From Mycobacterium sp. 852002-51057_SCH5723018 (GTDB lineage Bacteria; Actinomycetota; Actinomycetes; Mycobacteriales; Mycobacteriaceae): 64,000 nt of DNA. The position numbers were made by a program, and so were the translations under genes. Location: positions 124,001 to 188,000 of the forward strand of contig NZ_LZIR01000004.1 of NCBI RefSeq assembly GCF_001667035.1, given 5' to 3'. A model generated the notes under the pieces. It had not been told where the DNA came from and ran no database searches. It worked only from the letters and a program-made list of their open reading frames with translations. Shown here piece after piece: positions 37,666 to 45,244 of the stretch. Position 1 is the stretch's first letter, and each line of letters opens with the position of its first letter.

Positions 37666-40600
37666 ATGGGCCTTGTCGGGCGCGCTGCGCCGATTGATGA
37701 GCTGCTTGATCGGGCGGTGGTGGCGATCAACCGCGGTGATCGCGCCACCGCGACGGTGTTGGCGGAACAGGTGCTGGCCGTCGATCACCGCAACGCCGAC
37801 GCGGAGGATCTGCTGGCCGCACCGGGCGATGTCGGCGAGATTCGGCGGCTGACGATCCTGTTCGCCGACCTGAGCAATGCCACGGCCTTGTCGGCGCGTA
37901 TCGACCCGGAGGCGTACCGCATGGTGGTGCGGCACTACCGCGAACAGGTATGCAAGATCGTCAACCGCTACGAGGGGCATCTCGGATCGACTAAGGGCGA
38001 GGCGCTATTGGCGGTGTTCGGCCACCCCACCGCCCATGAGGACGACGCGCGTCGCGCGGTGCTGGCGGGGCTGGAGATCGCCCGCGAGGCCGCGAACTTG
38101 AGTGAACACGCGCGGCGCCGGTTAGGGGAGAGCATCGATATCCGCGTCGGAGTGCACCGCGGCCTGGTGTACCTGGACATTGCCCAGGATGATGTGTACG
38201 GATTGGCGGCCAACGTGGCTGCGCGGGTGTGCAGTCTTGCCTCGCCGGGCGCGCTTGTCGTCTCGGATGCCGTAGAGCCGTTGGTGCGCCACGACTTTGA
38301 GCTGCAGCGTGGTCCTTCGGCCGCCGTCAAGGGTGTCGACGGGGTGGTTGTCCACTACCGGGTGCTCGGTGAACGGGTTGGCGCAGACAGGTTCCGCGGG
38401 GGCCCGCTGGTCGGTCGCCACCGCGAGCGGGCGCGCCTGCAGAAAAGTTGGGCGCGGGCGCAGGCCGCAACCTTGACCACACCGGGCGTGGTGTTTCGCG
38501 GAGAGCCCGGGATCGGCAAGAGCCGGCTGGCCACGGCGGCAGTCGAGCTCGTCGAGGGTTCAGGCGCCGTGGTGTTGGAGTTGCACGGTTCACCGTTTCA
38601 CACCGACGCGGGCCTGCATCCGGTGCGAATCATGCTCGAGCGCCGGTGCGGTATCAGCCGGCTCACCGAGCCCGGCGAGCGGCTGGCGCTTCTCGAGCAC
38701 GACCTGCGCGCGTACGCGCTGGAGCCCGCGATCGCACTTCCATTCTTGGCGCCGGTGCTCGGTGTCGGGCCAGAGGCCGGCTATGAACCCGTGCCGGCCG
38801 AGGGGCGCAAGCTCTACGAACTGATCACGCAGGGTGTGCGGGACTATCTGCTGGCCTGCCTCGGCGGTGGGGCGGGACTGATCGTCGCCGAGGACATGCA
38901 CTGGTTTGACCCGTCGACCGTCGAGGTGCTCGACACACTGCTCGGCGCGGCCGACGGTCGGCTGCTGGTGGTCATCACCGGGCGCGGCGGCGATTGGCTG
39001 CCTGGCGGCTGGCCGGTAAAGGTCTTCGATCTGACGTCGCTTTCCGATGAGCACACGGACGAGCTGATCCTCGCGCTGGATCCGACCGCGACCGCAGACG
39101 AGCGCGCGGCGGTCCGCACCCGCTGCGACGGCGTGCCCTTTTATATCGAGCAAGTCGTTGGGGCGATCAGCGCCGCCCGGTCAGAAGCCCCGGGGAGGAC
39201 CGGCGTGCCGGAGCCGCTCTATGAGCCGCTGTTCGCCAGGCTGCGCGCGACCCGGAATGTCGTCGAGGTGGTAAAGGCGGCCGCCATCATCGGGCGTCAG
39301 GTCGATCGCGGCCTGCTGCGGGCGGTGTGCACCCTCAGCGAGGACGACATCGACGACGTCATCGACGACCTGGAAAACGCGATGGTGTTCGAGGCGTGGG
39401 GCGCCGACACCTGGCGTTTCCGCCATGAGCTGCTGCGGGAGCTGGGCGCCGAGCTGGTGCCTCCCAGCGTGCGCTGTGACCTGCACGCCCGGGTGGCCAA
39501 CGCCCTGGTCACCGGAGCGGCGGGTGACCCGGACTGGCGGCTTGTCGCTGCCCATTATGAGCAGGCCGAGCGGTTCGAGGATGCGGCCGCGGCCTATCAG
39601 CAGGCCTCCGCCGCAGCTCGGCGCCGCGGCGCGTTGGCGGAGGCACGCAGCTACATGAACCTCGCTCTGGCGGGGCTGGAGCGCTGCGCCGCGGGTCCGC
39701 ACCGAGACCAGCGAGAGATCGCGATGCGGCTGGAGCGTGGGTTGCTGGCCGCCGCCGCGGAGTTCTATACCAGCCCGGCGGTGGCCGCCGACTTCGAGCG
39801 GTGTCTGCAGGTCGGCGGCATGCAGCTGCATGACGACGAGGCGGTCGCGACGCTGATCGCGCTGGTTAGCTACTGCGCCACCCGTGCGGACCTGCCCCGC
39901 ATGGCGCAGGTGCTGGACTCACTGGAGGCCGACCTCACCGCGGGTCGGCTGTGGTGCCGCCCCGCCGTTGACTCGTCCTTCGGCGTGCTGGCGTGGCTGC
40001 GCGGCGAGTTCGACGCCGCGGTGACGTACTTCACCGAGGCCACGGCGGGCCGGGCCCCAGCCGGTCAACACCCGATCGAGGCGGTGTGGTACTTGCCCAA
40101 CGAGCCGTTAGCGTCGGCGCACCTGCACCTGAGCCTCATCCGCATGTGGCGCGGTGATCTCGTCGCTGCCGAGGCGGAGCTGGGGTTTGCGGCGCGTCGA
40201 GCCGCACACCTCGGCTTCCCCCAGGGCGGATTCATGGAATGCTTCGGCCGGTTCATGGCGACCTGGGTGCATATCGAGGCGCAGCAGCTTGATCAGGCCG
40301 CGGCGCTGTCCGCCGAGCTGATTGAGCAGGCCGAACGGCAAGGCTTTGACCAATGGCGCCTGGCCGGGATGACCAACCAGGGCGCCGTCGCCGCCCTCGT
40401 CGCGCTGGCCTCGGCGGACCACGATCAGGCTGCGCTCGAGCAGCACATCGCGACGATGACCATGCTGCTCGATACCTGGCGCGCGGTCGGGCTGGATATC
40501 TACCTAACCTTCTACGACGCCGTCCTCGGGCGCCTGCTGAGCGCCGCCGGCAAACCGGATCTGGCGCGCGGCCATCTGGACAGCACGTTGCGGCGGACCG

Positions 40601-40872
40601 CAACCACCGGGATGCATTTCTATGACGCTGAGCTGCTGCGGTGGCGGGCCCGCGCCCAGCCCGACCCGCGGGCACGCCGATCCGACATCGCGGCTGCGCT
40701 GCAGCTCGCCCGCAGTCAGGGCGCGGCCCTGCTGGAACTCCGCGCTGCGCTCGATGATTTCGAGTTTTGTGGCCAGTCCGCCCGTTCCGCTGTCGTTGAT
40801 GTGGCCGGCCGCGTACCAAACACATTGCCGGAGCAGGCGCGCGCCCGCGCCGCGCTGCGCCAAGCCACCTAG
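37666..40872 (+). CDS. Adenylate cyclase-like/ATPase signalling protein (AfsR/LuxR-type NTPase)
   Basis: About 1068 aa. Residues 58-235 form a class III cyclase domain: ILFADLSNAT holds metal Asp68, and NVAARV holds the transition-state Asn/Arg. The second metal position reads KGEALLAVFG, with Glu112 where Asp is usual. Residues 275-560 form a STAND-type ATPase (Walker A GEPGIGKSR at 279-287, Walker B LIVAEDMHWFD). The remainder is helical repeats of TPR type. The start at 37666 follows GGGAGG; an upstream ATG at 37636 is possible. No DNA-binding domain is seen at the C-terminus. It converges on the TPP-enzyme operon. Confidence 0.85.
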   Translation: MGLVGRAAPIDELLDRAVVAINRGDRATATVLAEQVLAVDHRNADAEDLLAAPGDVGEIRRLTILFADLSNATALSARIDPEAYRMVVRHYREQVCKIVNRYEGHLGSTKGEALLAVFGHPTAHEDDARRAVLAGLEIAREAANLSEHARRRLGESIDIRVGVHRGLVYLDIAQDDVYGLAANVAARVCSLASPGALVVSDAVEPLVRHDFELQRGPSAAVKGVDGVVVHYRVLGERVGADRFRGGPLVGRHRERARLQKSWARAQAATLTTPGVVFRGEPGIGKSRLATAAVELVEGSGAVVLELHGSPFHTDAGLHPVRIMLERRCGISRLTEPGERLALLEHDLRAYALEPAIALPFLAPVLGVGPEAGYEPVPAEGRKLYELITQGVRDYLLACLGGGAGLIVAEDMHWFDPSTVEVLDTLLGAADGRLLVVITGRGGDWLPGGWPVKVFDLTSLSDEHTDELILALDPTATADERAAVRTRCDGVPFYIEQVVGAISAARSEAPGRTGVPEPLYEPLFARLRATRNVVEVVKAAAIIGRQVDRGLLRAVCTLSEDDIDDVIDDLENAMVFEAWGADTWRFRHELLRELGAELVPPSVRCDLHARVANALVTGAAGDPDWRLVAAHYEQAERFEDAAAAYQQASAAARRRGALAEARSYMNLALAGLERCAAGPHRDQREIAMRLERGLLAAAAEFYTSPAVAADFERCLQVGGMQLHDDEAVATLIALVSYCATRADLPRMAQVLDSLEADLTAGRLWCRPAVDSSFGVLAWLRGEFDAAVTYFTEATAGRAPAGQHPIEAVWYLPNEPLASAHLHLSLIRMWRGDLVAAEAELGFAARRAAHLGFPQGGFMECFGRFMATWVHIEAQQLDQAAALSAELIEQAERQGFDQWRLAGMTNQGAVAALVALASADHDQAALEQHIATMTMLLDTWRAVGLDIYLTFYDAVLGRLLSAAGKPDLARGHLDSTLRRTATTGMHFYDAELLRWRARAQPDPRARRSDIAAALQLARSQGAALLELRAALDDFEFCGQSARSAVVDVAGRVPNTLPEQARARAALRQAT

Positions 40873-40903
40873 GGGCAAACCACCCAAGGGCAGCTGAACC
40901 CGC

Positions 40904-42610
40904 TCAGTCGCCGCGAAGCCGTTGCTCGATCTGGTCGAACACGCTCGCCAGAACGCCATCGGGTGACGTGCTGTAGTGCGGCAGCGCCCAGCGGCTGATT
41001 TTGACGTCGATCACGGTTGGCCGGCCAGAAGCGATCGCCGCGGTGAATACGCGCTCGAAATCGTCGAGCGAATCGACGGAGTGCCCGTCGGCGCCGCACG
41101 CCCGCGCGTAGGCGGCGAAGTCCGGATTGCGGAATTCGACCAAGGCCGACTCTTGGTACTGCGCAAGCTGATACACCTTGACCAGTTTGTACTCGTCGTC
41201 GTTGAAGATGACCCAGATCACCGCGACATCGTGTTGCAACGCGGTCATCAGTTCAAAGCCGGCCATCGAATAACATCCGTCTCCGCAACCCACCACAACG
41301 GTGCGTTCCGGTTGGGCCAATTTGACGCCGATCGCACCGTTGGTATGCGCGGCCATCGGACCAAACTGGCCACACTTGCGGAAATTCTGCCCCGCCTTCA
41401 GATCGACGTAATAGCCCATCCACGCGAGGTGCGTGCCCGCATCGGCCAGCAATGCCGCGTTGGGTGGCAGGTGGCGCCCGATCGACTGTGCCAGCTTGCC
41501 CGGATGTACCGCCCCGACTCGCGGGAGCAGCTTGCGGAACTCGTAATCCTGACTGTCGATGCGCACCGGCGCGACGTCGCCGACCTTGGTCTCAAGCAGC
41601 GCCATGATCGCCTCCAGACCCAGCCGGGCGTCGGACACCAGCGCATGCTGCGCGGGATAGAACTTACCGATCTCGCCCGCCGCGATGTTGACCTGTACCA
41701 GCGTCTTGTCCTCAAACAGATCTTTGCGCAGGCCAAATGTCGCATGCTGGCTGAGGGAATTGCCGACCGCCAACACCACCTCGGCCTCACGAAATGCCTT
41801 CCACGCGCTGGAATGACCGCTTTCATGAAAGACTCCGGCGCAGAGCGGATGCGACTCGGCGACAATCCCTTTGCCGTCCAGCGTGGTGATCAGCGGCAGC
41901 TGGAAGCGCTCGATGAAGCGCAGCACCACATCCTGGGCGCCGCTTCGGATCGCGCCGTATCCGGCGAGCAGCACGGCACGTCGACCGCTGCGCAAGGTGT
42001 CGGCCAGAACCGCGGCGATATCGGCGACCTCGTTGGGCTCTGGCTGCACCGGCCGCACGTTGAGGCGGATATCGCGGTAGTTCGTCACTCTCACGCCGCG
42101 GTCGGTCAGGTTCTGCGGAACGTGGATGTGCACCGGCCCCGGCCGGCCGGAAAACGCCGTGTTGACCGCCTCTTCCAGGATGTCGCAGGTATCTTCGACA
42201 CCCTCGATGAAAAACGACTCCTTGGTGGCCGCGGCGAAAATCGCACGGGAGTCCGGCGTGCCGTTGACGCCCGATGTGTCGTTGACGGCGCCGCGCCCCT
42301 GCCACTCCGTCCGGATGAACCCGGTAATCGCCAACACCGGATACGAATCGGACATCGCCACGCCGAGGCCGGTCAGCAGATTGAACGCGCCGGGCCCCAC
42401 GGTGGCATAGCACACACCAAGCTTGTTGGTGAACATTGCATACCCACAGGCCATGTACGCGGCCGCCTGCTCGTGGCGCGTCGCTATCGCCCGAATGCGC
42501 GAATGTTTCAGCGCCACAGTTAAACTGGCGATGTTTTCGCCGTTGCCGCCGAATGCCGTATCCACTCCGATGCTTTCGAGGCCTTTGACGATCGCTTCAT
42601 AGACGTGCAT
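40904..42610 (-). CDS. TPP-dependent enzyme (acetolactate synthase/2-hydroxyacyl-CoA lyase-like), copy 2
   Basis: 568-aa thiamine pyrophosphate enzyme in three domains. Catalytic Glu47 (RHEQAAAYMACG) activates the cofactor. GCGDGCYSMAG with NDDE (443-473) binds Mg-TPP. HIHVPQNL closes the pyrimidine domain. The ATG at 42610 follows GGAGGAAG. It is the last gene of a five-gene minus-strand operon, 28 nt after the patatin stop, and is a paralogue of the first gene (48105-49814). Acetolactate synthesis is unlikely given the context; a 2-oxo or 2-hydroxy acid lyase is a better inference. Confidence 0.85.
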   Translation of the reverse strand: MHVYEAIVKGLESIGVDTAFGGNGENIASLTVALKHSRIRAIATRHEQAAAYMACGYAMFTNKLGVCYATVGPGAFNLLTGLGVAMSDSYPVLAITGFIRTEWQGRGAVNDTSGVNGTPDSRAIFAAATKESFFIEGVEDTCDILEEAVNTAFSGRPGPVHIHVPQNLTDRGVRVTNYRDIRLNVRPVQPEPNEVADIAAVLADTLRSGRRAVLLAGYGAIRSGAQDVVLRFIERFQLPLITTLDGKGIVAESHPLCAGVFHESGHSSAWKAFREAEVVLAVGNSLSQHATFGLRKDLFEDKTLVQVNIAAGEIGKFYPAQHALVSDARLGLEAIMALLETKVGDVAPVRIDSQDYEFRKLLPRVGAVHPGKLAQSIGRHLPPNAALLADAGTHLAWMGYYVDLKAGQNFRKCGQFGPMAAHTNGAIGVKLAQPERTVVVGCGDGCYSMAGFELMTALQHDVAVIWVIFNDDEYKLVKVYQLAQYQESALVEFRNPDFAAYARACGADGHSVDSLDDFERVFTAAIASGRPTVIDVKISRWALPHYSTSPDGVLASVFDQIEQRLRGD

Positions 42611-42638
42611 CGCTTCCTCCTGACAGGTTTGCAACCGC

Positions 42639-43856
42639 TTACCGCAGACCGGTTCGCCACGGCACCTGCCCGGCGGGCGAGCCATCGAAAACGGCCTGCG
42701 CGTCGCGCTGGCCGAGTGCGATCGATGCGTCGATGAACTCCCGATCGAAATACAGGTAGCTGAACAAGTCGCCGCGGCGCGGGCCGTCACCGCCCAGCGC
42801 GCGTCCCAGCAGCCGTAACTCCGCCTCGCGCAGCACCCCCGACCCGCCTCCCCACTGGTGGCGCTTCTGCTGGAACACCTCGTCAGCCAGCTGGGCCAGG
42901 GTCGCGCGCGCCGCCGGGGCGATCGCCAGGAAAGGAATGACCTTTCGCGGTCGGTCCGTTGCTTGTGCCGGCTCCGTCGAGTCGACCAGTGTGTTGACTT
43001 TGGCGAGTGTGCGCAGGTCCTCGACCATCCGGTCGATCAGTGTCGCATCCATCAGCCGTACCACCACGTCGTACACGTCGGGCGGCGCGCCTTCGGCGGG
43101 TGCCGGTTTGCTGTCGTCGATTTCGGGATGGGTTGCCACGACGGCGATCGCGTCGGCGCCCAGCGCGAGCGCGGGTTTCAGTGGCGCGTTGAGCCGGATT
43201 CCCCCATCCATGTACCAGCCGTCCCAGCTTTGCTTGTCGCCGACGTGAACGGGCGGAAACGCGATCGGAATGGCCGACGACGCGAGCACATGCTCGGGCG
43301 TGATCTGAGTGGGGACGTAATCGATCGGCCGTTCGTCGTCGGACGGCGGCACCGTCGCGTCGGCGTTGTCCACGAACACCACGGTGCGGTTATCCGCCCC
43401 CGAGGTCGCAACCACCGCCAGACTGGTGCGTCCCTCGCTGATGTTGCGGCGCAACTGCTTCCAGTCGACGGCGGCCTCGGCTGTTCGGCGTAGCGGATGG
43501 GTGTCGAGCAGATTGGTGAGCCGGATTCCCGGCACGCCCAACAGCTCCCCGGTGAAGGAGGCCGCCATCCGGGGAAAACCGATGACCGGCGAGCGGAACA
43601 CGTTGGAAACCGTGATGCCACGCCAGATCTGCAACGCACCTGCCGCCTGCTCGGCCGGTGGCAGGTGCGACAGGGCGGCAAAGATGGCCGCGTTGATGGC
43701 GCCAGCGCTGGTGCCCACGAATGTCAGGGGTGCCGCGCCAGCCTCGTATAGGCGCGGCACTAGCACCGAGAGCACGCCGGCCTCATAGCCGCCGCGGGCC
43801 CCCGCGCCGGCCACCACGATTGCCACCCGTCCCGGAGGCGCTGACCCCGTGCCCAT
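42639..43856 (-). CDS. Patatin-like phospholipase
   Basis: 405-aa lipid acyl hydrolase with a Ser-Asp dyad. The oxyanion loop is GAGARGGYEAGVL (residues 17-29). The nucleophile elbow GTSAGAINAA places Ser near residue 50, and the DGGIRLNAPL block carries the Asp. There is no signal peptide. Its ATG shares one base with the stop of the nitroreductase-like gene (TGATG), so it is coupled. In this operon it probably frees fatty acids from membrane or storage lipids for the dioxygenase gene upstream. Confidence 0.9.
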   Translation of the reverse strand: MGTGSAPPGRVAIVVAGAGARGGYEAGVLSVLVPRLYEAGAAPLTFVGTSAGAINAAIFAALSHLPPAEQAAGALQIWRGITVSNVFRSPVIGFPRMAASFTGELLGVPGIRLTNLLDTHPLRRTAEAAVDWKQLRRNISEGRTSLAVVATSGADNRTVVFVDNADATVPPSDDERPIDYVPTQITPEHVLASSAIPIAFPPVHVGDKQSWDGWYMDGGIRLNAPLKPALALGADAIAVVATHPEIDDSKPAPAEGAPPDVYDVVVRLMDATLIDRMVEDLRTLAKVNTLVDSTEPAQATDRPRKVIPFLAIAPAARATLAQLADEVFQQKRHQWGGGSGVLREAELRLLGRALGGDGPRRGDLFSYLYFDREFIDASIALGQRDAQAVFDGSPAGQVPWRTGLR

Positions 43857-45244
43857 CAGCGGGTGCCGTGCCAGGCCGCGTCGTGGCTGCGGTGGGCGTC
43901 GGTCAGTCCGTCGCCGAAAAACCGTTCGTAGTAGGCGTTCTCAACGTGGTGCACTTGCAGCCAGATGCCGGGGACGTGGATCGCTTCCACGTGTGCCGGA
44001 AAACGCCCGTGAGTGTCGTATATGTAGTTGCAGATGTCTCGCGCGCACGCGATCACGTCCTGGGCGTAGGCGCTGGCTTCGGCGAGATACCGCTCGCCGA
44101 ACTCGCCCTTGTAGATCCGGGCGAACAGTGCGTGATCGGAGTAGATGCCGTCGGGACCGAACTTGTCGGCAATGACGGCGTCGACCGCCTCCGACATGGT
44201 CGGGTAATTGGGCGGACAGCTGGCCTTGATGAGGTGTTCGCCCAGGCGGCGTAGCCCCACCGGGTTGGCGCGCAGGTTCGCATAGCGGGGCAGCGGAACC
44301 TGCCACCGCACAATGTCTGCCGGTTTCCAGCGTGGGATGTCCCAGTCGAAGCCCAGCATGCTGCCATAGCGATCGGTGAACTTCGGATCGCCCAGCAGCA
44401 CGGGCGGCGCGAGCGACGCGTGGATCCATGCGCCGAGGCCCATCGCGTCGGCGGTGAGCATGAGATTCTGCACGAGCAGGTCGGCCTCAATTTGGGTGCG
44501 CATAGCCCAGAGCGTTCCCAGCGGAAGTTTGATGTCCTTGTTGAGAAAGCCCTGCTTGACCCACTTTTTGACTCCGGCCATTCGGTAGAAGTTGCGGTCG
44601 TCGACAAGCGTCGGACGCGCACCCTCCGGTTGGGTCAGCAGGTACATCATTCCGTTGATGTACTGACGAGACAGGTCGACAACGGGGAAAAGGACCGTGG
44701 TGCCGGGTAGGTTCGACAGGAACCGATTCGAGTCCAGATAGGCCGGGAAGTCCCGGTCCCCGCCTGGAACATCGATCCGATGGTCGAGGAGTTTCACCTT
44801 CGCCGTGCGAGCCCGAGCCACCAACAGATCCGGATCGAGCACGGACTGCCCGTCATCGACCGGCGGCAGCTTGCGCAGATAGTACGTTCCGGTGTCGTTG
44901 ATGAGAAAGAAGTGGGTGCCCTGCGCGTTGTCGGGGCTACCGGCCGATCTGCCCGCCATGTTCAGGTTCGGCTTGGCCATGATTGGCTTGTGATCGCGTG
45001 GATCGCTGAACGGGCGGTCGGGCATCGACAGGCCGGTGCATCCGGTGATCGCGATCAGGAGCGCCTCTTCCAGCTCGGTCAGTGGCGAGCGCGGCAGCGA
45101 CGAGGTGTAGCTCATCGATCCGGCCTCAACCGAGCTGCCCCTACTGACGCGGTGGGTGCGCCGACGCATGATTGCGGTCAGCAGCGGGCGCTGCGCCAAA
45201 GACTGCAGTCCTGACCCCTCTTCGGTGGCCGCTGGGGTGCTCAT
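43856..45244 (-). CDS. Nitroreductase-like protein of unknown function
   Basis: 462 aa. Two segments resemble the FMN nitroreductase fold: SPLTELEEALLIAITGCTG near residue 53, and RTQIEADLLVQNLMLTADAMGLGAWIHAS near residue 250. The rest, including a C-terminal HVEAIHVPGIWLQVHHVENAYY rich in His and aromatics, matches no family I recognise. The ATG overlaps the stop of the 955-aa dioxygenase gene (ATGA) and its own stop overlaps the patatin ATG. It may reduce a lipid oxidation product or serve as redox partner. Function is open. Confidence 0.65.
   Translation of the reverse strand: MSTPAATEEGSGLQSLAQRPLLTAIMRRRTHRVSRGSSVEAGSMSYTSSLPRSPLTELEEALLIAITGCTGLSMPDRPFSDPRDHKPIMAKPNLNMAGRSAGSPDNAQGTHFFLINDTGTYYLRKLPPVDDGQSVLDPDLLVARARTAKVKLLDHRIDVPGGDRDFPAYLDSNRFLSNLPGTTVLFPVVDLSRQYINGMMYLLTQPEGARPTLVDDRNFYRMAGVKKWVKQGFLNKDIKLPLGTLWAMRTQIEADLLVQNLMLTADAMGLGAWIHASLAPPVLLGDPKFTDRYGSMLGFDWDIPRWKPADIVRWQVPLPRYANLRANPVGLRRLGEHLIKASCPPNYPTMSEAVDAVIADKFGPDGIYSDHALFARIYKGEFGERYLAEASAYAQDVIACARDICNYIYDTHGRFPAHVEAIHVPGIWLQVHHVENAYYERFFGDGLTDAHRSHDAAWHGTR

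Noticed and set aside
40976..42523. 515-codon plus-strand frame inside the second TPP enzyme gene
   Set aside because: Antisense shadow; the minus strand has all TPP motifs.
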